A stretch of DNA of 64,000 bases from JALYGY01 sp963800975 (GTDB lineage: Bacteria; Actinomycetota; Rubrobacteria; Rubrobacterales; Rubrobacteraceae). The notes under the pieces are model-generated. The model saw only the letters and a list, made by a program, of their open reading frames with translations, searched no databases and was not told where the DNA came from. Location: positions 1 through 64,000 of the forward strand of contig CAWDDB010000002.1 of the NCBI GenBank assembly GCA_963800975.1. The letters run 5' to 3'. The translations under genes were made by a program, and so were the position numbers. Shown here one piece after another: positions 47,711-55,995 of the stretch. How positions within the stretch are numbered: the stretch's first letter is position 1; the number at the start of each line of letters is the position of its first letter.

Positions 47711-48544
47711 TCAAACGAACTTCCTGTATACCCCGATGTTCGAGGTGTCGCGGACGCCCATGGCCTCTTTCAGCTCGTTCAGGGTGGCGCCGCGCCGCAG
47801 GAGGCGGACGGCGAAGGTGTGGCGCAGGACCATGGGCGAGACGCGCCACATGCCCACCTGTTCGCAGCGCTTCCAGATGGCGTTCTGGAGGGACTTGGAG
47901 GTCACGACGGGCCGGGCGGCGCGGCCAACGATCAGCTCCGGGGTCTCGTCGGCACGCATGTCCAGGTAACGCCCAACGGCTTCGACCGTCTCCTTGGAGA
48001 GGCGGAGGGCGCGGGGGGCGAGGTGGGAGCCGGGGCCCCCGAGGTGTATCTGGCCAGCCTCCAGGTCGACGTCGCTCCTGAGGAGGCCCCGGATCTCGCT
48101 CACCGTCACCCCGGTGTCGAGCATCAGGGTGATGACGGCGGCGTCGCGGGCGTCGTCGCGCTCCCCGACCGGGAAGGAGAGGAGCTGCTCGGCCTCGTCC
48201 TCGGTCAGCAGCGTGATCTTCTGGTCAAGCGGCTGGTGCATCGGCTCTATGGGATCGAAGTCCAGCTCCGCATCCGTGCTGGTCCTGACCCAGTCGAGAA
48301 AGCGCCGCACGGCGGCGTCCTTGCGGTAGACGGTAAAGCGTTTGCGATTCTCGTCCAGCAGCCGGTTCCGGAACTCCATCACGGTCCCGACGTTCACGTC
48401 CTCGACCTCGGTGACGTTCCTCTCTGCGAGAAAGCGGGCAAACTCCCTGAGGTCGGCCTCGTAGAACTCGGCCGTGCGCGGGCTCGTGTTCGGGTCGTCG
48501 GAGAGGTCGGCGGCGAAGTCCTCGATCAGGCCGTCTACGTTCAT
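47711..48544 (-). CDS. Tyrosine-recombinase-like protein with degraded active site
   Basis: About 277 residues from ATG 48544. The SAM-like N-terminal domain (TAEFYEADLREFARFLAERN) and the catalytic fold are recognisable by LMLDTGVTVSEIRGLLRSDV and SPMVLRHTFAVRLLRRGA. Compared with XerD, the first Arg (TGLR) is Thr, the HxLR His is Met, and the LGH His is in MGV. The R of LRHT and the terminal Tyr (GVYRKF) remain. Recombination is therefore doubtful; DNA binding is possible. No attachment sites or mobile-element genes surround it. Confidence 0.82.
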   Translation of the reverse strand: MNVDGLIEDFAADLSDDPNTSPRTAEFYEADLREFARFLAERNVTEVEDVNVGTVMEFRNRLLDENRKRFTVYRKDAAVRRFLDWVRTSTDAELDFDPIEPMHQPLDQKITLLTEDEAEQLLSFPVGERDDARDAAVITLMLDTGVTVSEIRGLLRSDVDLEAGQIHLGGPGSHLAPRALRLSKETVEAVGRYLDMRADETPELIVGRAARPVVTSKSLQNAIWKRCEQVGMWRVSPMVLRHTFAVRLLRRGATLNELKEAMGVRDTSNIGVYRKFV

Positions 48545-48631
48545 AGCCGCTATTCTAGCGGCTAGCACGCCTGCTCCGCAGGCTTTCAGCACGTCGCCCT
48601 GCGGGCGAAGCCTGCTGCAGCGTGCCGAACG
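48545..48631. repeat. REP-like palindromic intergenic element, copy B
   Basis: It contains GCCTGC-TCC-GCAGGC and CGCCC-TGC-GGGCG hairpins, and GGCGAAGCCTGCT directly followed by GCAGCGTGC (48604-48625), both also in copy A at 25041-25066. It lies between the recombinase-like and J-domain genes. Confidence 0.6.
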
Positions 48632-49096
48632 TCACTTGCTGCGCAAGTGGCGTTCGATCACGTCGTGCGCGGCGTTGATCTCGGCGGAGATCCGCTCCGC
48701 CCGCACGCGCTTCTCGGGCTCCGAGAAACGGTCCGGGTGGTAGCGCTTGATTAGCTCCCGGCGCTTCCTGTCCGCCTCCTCGATCGACGCGCCTGGTGCC
48801 AGGCCGAGCCGGTCGTAGGCGGCGATGACGGTGGCGGGGTACCTCCTGGGGAAGGACGGGGGGGTCCAGCGATCGTCGGCTCGCTCTCCGCTGGGTTGCC
48901 GCTGATCCTCGGCCGCCCGACGTTCTTCGGCGGCGCGCCATTCCTCGGTCGCGCCCTTCAGCGCGGCCTCGAAGGCGCCCCTCAGCGCCTCACCGCGCTC
49001 GCGCACGGGGCGCAGGGTCTCGCGCAGGCGGTCGTCCTCCTGGAGATTAGCGGCGAATCCCCGGGCGATACGGCCGAGGCGGCGCGGGAAGCTCAC
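48632..49096 (-). CDS. J-domain protein ending the PspA operon
   Basis: This 154-residue protein has a helical N-terminal 90 residues and a C-terminal J-domain (about 92-154) with the HPD at 120-122 (LIKRYHPDRFSEPEKR). The J-domain at the C-terminus is unusual and leaves the N-terminus free for a partner. GTG 49096 overlaps the upstream stop (GTGA). It would recruit Hsp70 (DnaK) to the PspA-related assembly encoded upstream. Confidence 0.85.
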   Translation of the reverse strand: MSFPRRLGRIARGFAANLQEDDRLRETLRPVRERGEALRGAFEAALKGATEEWRAAEERRAAEDQRQPSGERADDRWTPPSFPRRYPATVIAAYDRLGLAPGASIEEADRKRRELIKRYHPDRFSEPEKRVRAERISAEINAAHDVIERHLRSK

Positions 49097-49779
49097 CTAT
49101 CGCGGTGCTCCTCGGAGTCCAGGTAGCCCTCGGAGAGCGGGCCGGGGCGGCGCAGGATCTGGGTGTCGTCCTCGTCCGGGGGCTCCATCACCTGCGTCTC
49201 CTCCCCCGCGTCCGGCTCGTCCGGGGAAAGATCGCTCGTCGTGGACTCGGCGACGGGATCCTGGGGGTCCTCCTCGCCGGAGAGGCCGAAGAAATCGCGC
49301 ACCCGCCCGACATCTTCGAGGCCTGTGCGGGAGGCGGAGATCTTGCTCTCCTCCTCCGAGATACCGAAATCTCGGGCCTCGCGGGCCTTCCGGATCTCGT
49401 CCTCGTAGGTTTGGATCACCTCTTCGGTCCTCTCTTTGAGGTCCTGGATTCGCCCCTGGCTCAGCTCTATCTCGGAGTTGAGCTTGGACTCGCGCGCCGC
49501 CGTGGAGCTCGCCAGGTCGTCGAGGTTGATGCCGGCGGCCTCCAGGGTACCCCGGACGATTCGGACCGCGGCGGGCCGCGGTACCTCGGGCGGCAGGTTC
49601 CTTATGACGTCGGCCGCCCGCTCGACGGTGAAGCCCCGCGTTCTGGCCACCTCGCCACCGGTCTCCCCCACGCCGACCTCCTCGGACGAGTAGATCGCGG
49701 TCTCGTCCTCGCCATCCAGGTTGCCCGAGAACACCCGGGAGAAGAAGCCCCCGCGCGTCGTCGGCCTTTCCTCGTTCAT
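49093..49779 (-). CDS. Unknown coiled-coil protein of the PspA operon
   Basis: This 228-residue protein has an unordered N-terminus, a helical unit about 48-90 (FTVERAADVIRNLPPEVPRPAAV) and a coiled coil about 98-140 (SEIELSQGRIQDLKERTEEVIQTYEDEI). The tail is acidic and Thr/Pro-rich with a TQVMEPP / TQILRRP motif that resembles FHA-type phosphothreonine targets. ATG 49779 overlaps the previous stop. No family is recognised; the operon position suggests a PspA-complex partner. Confidence 0.72.
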   Translation of the reverse strand: MNEERPTTRGGFFSRVFSGNLDGEDETAIYSSEEVGVGETGGEVARTRGFTVERAADVIRNLPPEVPRPAAVRIVRGTLEAAGINLDDLASSTAARESKLNSEIELSQGRIQDLKERTEEVIQTYEDEIRKAREARDFGISEEESKISASRTGLEDVGRVRDFFGLSGEEDPQDPVAESTTSDLSPDEPDAGEETQVMEPPDEDDTQILRRPGPLSEGYLDSEEHRDR

Positions 49780-50561
49780 CGTGCCGGCAGCTTCTCGGTC
49801 ACGGGCAGCGTCTCGACGCTCCGCGTCACCTCGTCGAGGCTGCGCCGGAAGTACGAGATGCGCTCCTTGAGGTGCACCAGTCCGGGCTCGAGCGATCCGG
49901 GCGAGAGGTTGGTATCGAGGGCGAGCAGCTCCCCGCGCAGGTTTCCGAGCAGGCTCTCCGCGCCTTCGAGCTGGGCATTGATCATGCTGATGCCTTGCAG
50001 GATGTCGCCGTACGAGGCGAGCTCCCCGCGCCTGCCGGAGAGCGCCGTCTCGAACGGCGCCCGCAAAGGCGAGCCCTCCTCTATCTCGGCGAGGTCCCGC
50101 TCCAGGCCCTTGATGCGGCGCGAGATCTCGCGCTGGTCGATGCTATCCAGGTGGTTCCTGAGCGCCGCCCGCCGGCGCGCGAGACGCGCCGCGCCCTCGA
50201 CCTCACCGACGATGCTCAGGACGTCGTCGTCCAGCAGGGGCCTGTACTCCCCTGGCAGCAGCTCCCAGCTCTCGAGTAGACCCCTCTGCAGGGACGCAAG
50301 CCGCTTCATCTGCGACGCCGCCACGCGGTCCTCGCGCGCCACCCTGCCCAGCTCCCGCTCGTTGTCCCGCGCCCACCGCCACAGTTCCTTGCGCCTGTTC
50401 CTCTCCTTGTCCAGCAGCTTCCTACCCGAGAAAAAGGCGCCCGCGCCTAGAACCGCCGCGAGCATGTAGGCATCCTGCACCACCGCCAGAGCCCCGAACC
50501 CGGTGAAAGCCCCGAACGGGGCCAGGCGCATCAGGAGCTGCGAGCCGCTGCTTCTAGCCAC
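49776..50561 (-). CDS. Membrane-anchored coiled-coil protein of the PspA operon
   Basis: This 261-residue protein starts at GTG 50561, overlapping the PspA stop by 8 bases. A hydrophobic N-terminus (about 9-46, MRLAPFGAFTGFGALAVV ... AAVLGAGAFF) gives one or two membrane passes. The rest is helical with long charged stretches. It could be the membrane dock for PspA. I do not recognise a named family. Confidence 0.75.
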   Translation of the reverse strand: MARSSGSQLLMRLAPFGAFTGFGALAVVQDAYMLAAVLGAGAFFSGRKLLDKERNRRKELWRWARDNERELGRVAREDRVAASQMKRLASLQRGLLESWELLPGEYRPLLDDDVLSIVGEVEGAARLARRRAALRNHLDSIDQREISRRIKGLERDLAEIEEGSPLRAPFETALSGRRGELASYGDILQGISMINAQLEGAESLLGNLRGELLALDTNLSPGSLEPGLVHLKERISYFRRSLDEVTRSVETLPVTEKLPAR

Positions 50562-51351
50562 GTGATCTCTCTTCCTCCTCGGGCGGCCCTTCGGCCTGCG
50601 CCTCGGTCTGTGTTTCGGCCTGCGCCTCGGCCGGCTGCTCCGAGGTTGCTTCCTCGGAGGGCGCGGCCTCCAGGGACTCGGCGTCGCGCAGGCCCATCTG
50701 GAGCTCGATCATCTCCAGCTCGCGCTCGGCGTCGATCCGCTTTATGTCGATCTCGGCGGCGGCTATCTGGCGCTCGGTATCGCTGGTGCTCAGCTCGCCC
50801 ACGGCCTGGGCCTCGTAGGAGGCCTGCCTTATGGACTGCCTGGCCTTCTCCAGGTCCCTGGACGAGTCGGAGAGGGAGACGGTCGCTCGGGCCTCGTTGG
50901 CGGTGCGCAGCGCCCTGGACCTCTGGTGCTCTTCCATGAGGGCGGCCCGCTCGCGCACCACGTCGTTGTAACGGCGCTCCTGCTCGCGGAAGGCCCGTTC
51001 CATCTCCTCCGAGTTCTTGCGGGCCTCCTCCAGGCGGCCCTCGATCTCGGCCAGCGAGGTCTGGGCCTCCTGTTTCTGTTGGACCACCTCGATCGCCGCG
51101 TCCCGCTGCCCCCTGCTGGCGAGCTCCCTGGCCTGCCTCTCCCTGGCCGCAACAGCCTTCTGCTTCGTCGCGGCGTCGTTGGTCAGCATCTTCTCGTAGG
51201 CCATGGTGCGCGCCGCGGCCACCTGCAGCTTCTTGAGGTTGTTCAGCTCGTCCTGGACGGCGTTTTCGAGCAGGATCTCGGGGTTGCGCTGTTCCACCCC
51301 CGTGAGTAACCGACCGAAGAAGCCACGTACCGCCCTGAAGAATCTACCCAT
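50554..51351 (-). CDS. PspA/IM30-family protein
   Basis: This 265-residue protein opens with an amphipathic helix (GRFFRAVRGFFGRLLTGVE), the membrane-binding part of PspA/Vipp1. A long coiled coil (about 25-225) follows. The Glu/Ala/Gln-rich tail (about 228-265, EAQAETQTEAQAEG) is an addition not found in E. coli PspA. The family polymerises on stressed membranes and seals proton leaks. It is the first gene of a four-gene coupled operon with a TATAAT box upstream. Confidence 0.85.
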   Translation of the reverse strand: MGRFFRAVRGFFGRLLTGVEQRNPEILLENAVQDELNNLKKLQVAAARTMAYEKMLTNDAATKQKAVAARERQARELASRGQRDAAIEVVQQKQEAQTSLAEIEGRLEEARKNSEEMERAFREQERRYNDVVRERAALMEEHQRSRALRTANEARATVSLSDSSRDLEKARQSIRQASYEAQAVGELSTSDTERQIAAAEIDIKRIDAERELEMIELQMGLRDAESLEAAPSEEATSEQPAEAQAETQTEAQAEGPPEEEERSRG

Positions 51352-51395
51352 ATTACGCCGCCTACCCCCGGCAAAATGATTGCAATACGCCGCCG

Positions 51396-51401
51396 ATTAT
51401 A
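51396..51401 (-). promoter_or_regulatory. Candidate -10 box of the PspA operon
   Basis: TATAAT on the minus strand lies about 45 bases before the PspA start in an otherwise GC-rich gap. No good -35 was found. Confidence 0.4.
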
Positions 51402-51432
51402 GCATCGGTACGTTGCGCCCCCGAGGATAGTT

Positions 51433-52419
51433 TCAGCGGGCGGCGCGGTAGCCGCGCTCCGCGCGCGGCGTGCCCCGGCCCGCCATGACTATGGCGCTCG
51501 GGGACTCGACCTCGAAAGCAGCCTCGAGAGCCTGCCCCGCGGCGACGAGCAGATCTTCGGCGGAACGCGCGTCGCGAGGGTAGATCGCGGCCCCCGCCCG
51601 CGTGTCACCGGCGCCGAGCGAGCTCGCCGCGGCAAGCGCCCGCCTTGCGGCGCTCTCGACGGTCCGGTCGCTTACCCCACTCAGCACCACCCCGAATACC
51701 GAACCCTCGCCAAGCAGCACCGGCTCCCCGATGCGCGCCCGCACCCTCTCGAGGAGCAGCTCAACGTCCTCGATCCTGCGCCCGGGATCCACGAGGATGA
51801 CCGCGACCTGCACGCCCCTTCGCGCCGCGACCTCCTCCTCGACCCTCCCGAGCAACATCGAGCCGTCCTCGTCGGTCGCGTAGTCTTCGGCCTCGTCCAC
51901 GCCAAAGAACCCGCGCGCCACCCAGACCAGGAAGACCCCGGTGAGACCCACGGCGCAGAAGCGGTAGAAGACGAGCGCGGTGACCCCGTTGTCCGTGGTG
52001 ACGCTGAGTAGACCCGGCATCACGGCCAGCGCGTAGCAGAAGAGCACGGCGAAGAGGGCAACGAAAGCCATCTTCCAGGACCCGTGCAACGCCGAGGCCA
52101 CGAGCAGCGGGAAAAAAAGCAGGTACAGCTCGCTCGACTCCCCACCGGAGAAGAAGACCGACATTGCGACCACAGCCGCGAAGAGAGCGTACGCCCCCGT
52201 GCAGAAGCCCCCCGTGAACTGCGAAGTCGGCAGCAGGAGCAAGGCGAGCGCGGCCGTGACGCCGACCGAGAACACCAAGTATAGCAGGATAAACGAGACG
52301 GCGGGCTCGTAAGAGGCGCCGTGCACGAGCAGCAGAGAGACCACCGCCAGACCGAGGTACAAAAGCGAGAACGCCTTGAGGGCGCGGGCGCTGCGTCGAT
52401 GGCTAACTCTATCGTTCAC
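51433..52419 (-). CDS. Membrane protein with GGDEF-like domain lacking the signature
   Basis: 328 residues from GTG 52419. Six membrane segments fill about residues 12-175. The C-terminal half (about 190-315) has the GGDEF-domain order (GVQVAVILVDPGRRIEDVELLLERV, SSLGAGDTRAGAAIYPRDARSAEDLLVAA), but the GGDEF motif itself is absent; GEGSVFGVVL stands in its place. It is therefore probably not a cyclase, but a degenerate nucleotide-binding or signalling domain. It is divergent from the PRC-barrel gene. Confidence 0.7.
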   Translation of the reverse strand: MNDRVSHRRSARALKAFSLLYLGLAVVSLLLVHGASYEPAVSFILLYLVFSVGVTAALALLLLPTSQFTGGFCTGAYALFAAVVAMSVFFSGGESSELYLLFFPLLVASALHGSWKMAFVALFAVLFCYALAVMPGLLSVTTDNGVTALVFYRFCAVGLTGVFLVWVARGFFGVDEAEDYATDEDGSMLLGRVEEEVAARRGVQVAVILVDPGRRIEDVELLLERVRARIGEPVLLGEGSVFGVVLSGVSDRTVESAARRALAAASSLGAGDTRAGAAIYPRDARSAEDLLVAAGQALEAAFEVESPSAIVMAGRGTPRAERGYRAAR

Positions 52420-52471
52420 GGTCGGAGTATCATACGCACGTAGACACGCCAACGCTACCGAAGGGAGAATC

Positions 52472-52777
52472 GTGGAAGAATCGGGAGATAGGGCCGACAA
52501 CCCTTACGTGGCGATGGAAGGTTACACGGTCCTCGACACCTCGGGCTCCCGAATCGGGGAGATCGAAGACACCGTCTACGACGCCCCGAGCGACGTACTG
52601 AAGTACGTGATCGTGGACGGTCGCCCCATCCCGGCCGAAGACATTTCCGTCGACGGCCACGATGAGAGCGTCACGGTTCCGTTCGACAAGGAGACCGTCG
52701 ATTCGGCCCCGGAGTTGCACAACATCTCGGGCGCATTCGACGACGCAGTCCACGAACACTACGGGGACCGCACGTAG
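52472..52777 (+). CDS. PRC-barrel domain protein
   Basis: This 101-residue protein starts at GTG 52472 with AAGGGAGA. The single PRC barrel is seen in EGYTVLDTSGSRIGEIEDTVYDAPSDVLKYVIV, followed by acidic strands. Free-standing PRC-barrel proteins often bind RNA, photosynthetic complexes or stress factors. It lies back to back with the membrane GGDEF-like gene, sharing a ~50-base promoter region. Confidence 0.85.
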   Translation: MEESGDRADNPYVAMEGYTVLDTSGSRIGEIEDTVYDAPSDVLKYVIVDGRPIPAEDISVDGHDESVTVPFDKETVDSAPELHNISGAFDDAVHEHYGDRT

Positions 52778-52779
52778 GG

Positions 52780-52833
52780 GCGCAGTAGCGTTGTAGGGGC
52801 GCTTCGCGAAGCGCCCCTACAACGCTACTGCGC
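52780..52833. repeat. Perfect 54-base palindrome
   Basis: From the centre at 52806/52807 (TTCG|CGAA) every base pairs for 27 steps. The core GTAGGGGCGCTTCG occurs with its complement. It starts 3 bases after the PRC-barrel stop and overlaps the 3' end of a possible small minus-strand gene. It could terminate both directions, or be a REP/MITE-type mobile palindrome. Confidence 0.9.
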
Positions 52834-52995
52834 GCGTTCGTCCCTGACGTACGCGAAGCCGCCAGGGACACGCACGAGACGGTGACACGCACCCGGTCGG
52901 TTTGCGCCGTTGCGGCGCGTGGCGGGCGTCATGGCCACCGTTTCCCGGCGGAGATGCTCGCGTCGGTCCTCGGTCTCGTTCCTCTGGTAGATCAC
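52825..52995 (-). CDS. Possible small protein, 56 residues
   Basis: GTG 52995 has AAAGGGG upstream, and the ending RLVRVPGGFAYVRDERAQ is protein-like. The frame enters the 54-base palindrome at its 3' end. No family is recognised; it could be chance. Confidence 0.35.
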   Translation of the reverse strand: MIYQRNETEDRREHLRRETVAMTPATRRNGANRPGACHRLVRVPGGFAYVRDERAQ

Positions 52996-53232
52996 TCCGG
53001 AACCCCTTTCGCCTAACCTGAACAACTAACTTCTAGACTCGCCAGGTCACCAGTAAAGCCGCGGTCCGGCACCGGCACATCGGGAGAAAGACCACTTCCG
53101 CCCTGGTCTTTGGTCGTAGCTGCGGGGCCGATCCGGGACGCTGCTGCGCGAGATCGCTCTACCTGGGCGACGCGGGGTCCGAGGCGGAGAAGACCCCTTG
53201 GGGCGGCGGGCGGAGGCACGTATAATCTTCGC

Positions 53233-55224
53233 GTGGCCGAGGGCGTGGACGTGCGGGGCAGGATCGAGGATCTGCGCGAGCAGGTCCGCTACCACAACCG
53301 CCGCTACCACATCGAGGATGCGCCCGAGGTCTCCGACGCCGAGTACGACGCCTTGTATGCGGAGCTGGAGTCCCTGGAGGCCGAGAACCCCGAGCTGGTC
53401 ACCCCAGACTCCCCCACCCAGAGGGTAGGCGACGAACCGCTCGAAGGCTTCGAGGAGGTCCGCCACGCCGTCCCAATGCTCTCGCTGGCCAACGCCCGCA
53501 AGACGGATGACCTGAGGGAGTGGGACGCCCGCGTTAAGCGGCTCCTCGGACCAGACGAAGAGGTCCGCTATGTCACGGAGCTCAAGATAGACGGTCTCGC
53601 GGTCTCGCTGCGCTACGAGAACGGCAGGTTCGTCCGGGGCTCGACGCGCGGCAACGGCGCGGTGGGCGAGGACGTAACCCAGAATTTGCGGACGGTGCGC
53701 TCCATACCGGACAGGCTCGACGACGCGCCGGGGGTGCTCGAGCCGCGGGGCGAGGTCTTCATGACGATCGAGAACTTCGAGGCGCTCAACCAGCGGCAAG
53801 AGGCTGAGGGGAAGCCGCCGTTCGCCAACCCGCGCAACGCCGCAGCCGGGGCCATCCGGCAGCTCGACTCCAGGATCACGGCCTCGAGGCCCCTGACCAT
53901 CTTCCTCTACGGCGTCGGCGAGGGCGGCGAGGTGTACGAGAGCCACTCGGCCATGCTCGACGCCCTGAAGGGCTACGGGTTGCGGGTGAACCCGCACCGG
54001 CTGCACGACTCGATAGAGACCGTGATCGAGGAGTGCGAGCGGCGCACGGCCGAGAGGGAATCGCTCTCGTACCAGATCGACGGCGTCGTCGTGAAGGTCG
54101 ACTCGCGCGAGCAGCAGCGTGCCCTGGGAACGGTCGCCAGGGCGCCACGTTGGGCGATAGCGTACAAGTTCGAGCCGCTAGCGGGCCGGACCAGGCTCGA
54201 CGACGTTATCGTCAACGTCGGGCGAACCGGTGCTCTCACGCCGCAGGCGCTGCTCGAGCCGGTCAACATCGGCGGGGTCACCATCTCGCGCGCCACGCTG
54301 CACAACGAGGACTACATAAGCGAGAAGGGGATCCTGATCGGCGACACCGTCGTCGTCGAGCGGGCCGGGGACGTGATCCCGCAGGTCGTCCGTCCCATCA
54401 TCGAGGAGCGCACCGGCGACGAACGCCCGTTCGAGATGCCGAAGGTGTGCCCCGTCTGCGGCGAGCCGGTGTCGCGCCCCGAGGGCGAGGCCGTCACCCG
54501 CTGCGTGAACGCCCGCTGCCCGGCGCAGGCGCTCGAGCACATTATCCACTGGGCCTCCAAGGGCGCGATGGACGTAGACGGGTTCGGCGAGAAGGTCGCA
54601 ACCCGTTTCTTCGACCTTGGCCTCATAAGGGACCCCGCGGACCTGTACAAGCTGGAGGCGGGGCAGGTCTCGCCGCTCGAGGGCTTCGGCGAGAAGAGCG
54701 CGGAGAACCTGATCCAGGCTATCGAAAAGAGCAAGGCGCAGCCCTTCCCGCGCGTCCTGTTCGCGCTCGGCATCAGGCACGTCGGGTCCGTGACGGCCGA
54801 GCTTATCGCGGAGCGCTTCGGCGGCGAGGATCTTCTGCGCGGGGTGAGCGTGGAACAGCTGGTCGAGATCAACGGCATCGGCGGCGTGGTTGCCAGGGCG
54901 GTCGCGGAGTACTTCGCCCTCGAAGACAACCAGGACCTGGTCGAGCGCCTGATGGCCGCCGGCCTCAACTTCGAAAAGGTGAGCACCAGGCCATCCGAAG
55001 GCCCGCTAGTCGGCAAGAGGATGGTCATCACGGGGACGCTGAGCAGGTCGCGCGGCGAGTTCGTCGAGCGACTCGAGGCCGCGGGCGGCACCTTCACCTC
55101 CTCGGTCAGCAAAAATACAGACTACGTGCTCGCCGGCGACGAGGCGGGCTCGAAGCTGGAGCGGGCAAGGGAGCTCGGCGTCGAGATCATCGACGAGGCT
55201 GGGTTCGAGGAGCTGTTCCCCTAG
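53233..55224 (+). CDS. ligA: NAD-dependent DNA ligase
   Basis: About 663 residues. The domain Ia motif RYHNRRYHIEDAPEVSDAEYD binds NMN. The adenylated lysine is K118 in TELKIDGLAVSL. The OB fold, zinc finger (CPVCG ... CVNARCPAQ), helix-hairpin-helix repeats and C-terminal BRCT (VGKRMVITGTLSRSRGEFVERLE) are all present. GTG 53233 and GTG 53245 are both possible starts; a TATAAT just 12 bases before 53233 hints at a short or absent leader. The gene is intact. Confidence 0.96.
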   Translation: MAEGVDVRGRIEDLREQVRYHNRRYHIEDAPEVSDAEYDALYAELESLEAENPELVTPDSPTQRVGDEPLEGFEEVRHAVPMLSLANARKTDDLREWDARVKRLLGPDEEVRYVTELKIDGLAVSLRYENGRFVRGSTRGNGAVGEDVTQNLRTVRSIPDRLDDAPGVLEPRGEVFMTIENFEALNQRQEAEGKPPFANPRNAAAGAIRQLDSRITASRPLTIFLYGVGEGGEVYESHSAMLDALKGYGLRVNPHRLHDSIETVIEECERRTAERESLSYQIDGVVVKVDSREQQRALGTVARAPRWAIAYKFEPLAGRTRLDDVIVNVGRTGALTPQALLEPVNIGGVTISRATLHNEDYISEKGILIGDTVVVERAGDVIPQVVRPIIEERTGDERPFEMPKVCPVCGEPVSRPEGEAVTRCVNARCPAQALEHIIHWASKGAMDVDGFGEKVATRFFDLGLIRDPADLYKLEAGQVSPLEGFGEKSAENLIQAIEKSKAQPFPRVLFALGIRHVGSVTAELIAERFGGEDLLRGVSVEQLVEINGIGGVVARAVAEYFALEDNQDLVERLMAAGLNFEKVSTRPSEGPLVGKRMVITGTLSRSRGEFVERLEAAGGTFTSSVSKNTDYVLAGDEAGSKLERARELGVEIIDEAGFEELFP

Positions 55225-55284
55225 TTCTTGGGTACCGGGCTTCGGTAGCCGACCGGCAGCCGGCGTCGTGCCGCGCTTTGTTCG

Positions 55285-55893
55285 CTACTCTAATCGCTCG
55301 AGCGCGGAACGAAGCAGCGTGCGCGCGTTCGAGCGCATCACCTCCACCGCCTCCTCGCGGGAGAGCCCGCCCATGTCGGTCAGCCATACCAGGGCTTCGA
55401 TGCCCAGCGTCGCGCAGATCCCCAGCACAAGCCGCCGCAGCTCAGGTTGCGGCATTCGCCCGCGCAGCGGGGAGAGGGCGTCCTCGACCCATTCGATCCG
55501 CCGGCCTATCCGCAGCGGCAAACTATCGCCGCCCGCGGGTTCGCCCTCAAGCGCGAGCCGCAACTGGGTACGGTACTCGGGCTCGTACTCGAGGAGCCGT
55601 CGCGTCTGACTCTCGGCGACAATCTCGAGCCGTGCTAGGGGGTCTTCTGGCGGGTCCGCTCCAAGCAGCGAGCGCGTCTCGATCTCCGGAAAGGTCGCGG
55701 CCAGCAGCGCGCGGCTGTTCGGGAAGTAACGATACGCCGTGGTGCGCCCGATGGACGCCTCGGCAGCCGCCGCCTCGAGCGTGGGGGTCACCCCCTCGGC
55801 AAGGAGCTGCCTGGCGGCCGAGATCAGGGCGTCTCTCGTGCGAACCTTCTGGCTGGTGCGTCCCGTGTGCACATATGAAACATTCATGTCCAT
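55285..55893 (-). CDS. TetR-family regulator
   Basis: About 202 residues. The HTH is GVTPTLEAAAAEASIGRTTAYRYFPN; the C-terminal domain is TetR-like. ATG 55893 sits inside an operator-like repeat and has no ribosome site, so the mRNA may be leaderless; ATG 55932 or 55887 are alternatives. The frame stays open far upstream to 57390, but that part is only a shadow of the membrane-protein gene. It is divergent from a cupin gene that it probably controls. Confidence 0.87.
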   Translation of the reverse strand: MDMNVSYVHTGRTSQKVRTRDALISAARQLLAEGVTPTLEAAAAEASIGRTTAYRYFPNSRALLAATFPEIETRSLLGADPPEDPLARLEIVAESQTRRLLEYEPEYRTQLRLALEGEPAGGDSLPLRIGRRIEWVEDALSPLRGRMPQPELRRLVLGICATLGIEALVWLTDMGGLSREEAVEVMRSNARTLLRSALERLE

Positions 55894-55947
55894 TATGGTA
55901 TCACATACCTTTTGTTGAACTTGTATATCCATTACGGTATCGTATGT
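55889..55947. promoter_or_regulatory. Two operator-like repeats between TetR and cupin genes
   Basis: 55889-55908 and 55928-55947 share 15 of 20 bases (TCCATTA, then GGTATC); all differences are transitions. The first contains the perfect inverted repeat GGTAT-CAC-ATACC. They lie 39 bases apart, about four helix turns, and overlap the TetR start. Confidence 0.65.
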
Positions 55948-55995
55948 TCCATAAATAGCCACGCGCGTCTTTGGTGCGCGAAGGAGGAGAAGAGC

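Noticed and set aside
47711..48544. Integrated mobile element marked by an integrase
   Set aside because: No other phage or transposon genes, no flanking repeats and a degraded active site.
54033..55958. 641-codon plus-strand frame overlapping ligA
   Set aside because: Arg-rich shadow of ligA in a second frame with no domain.
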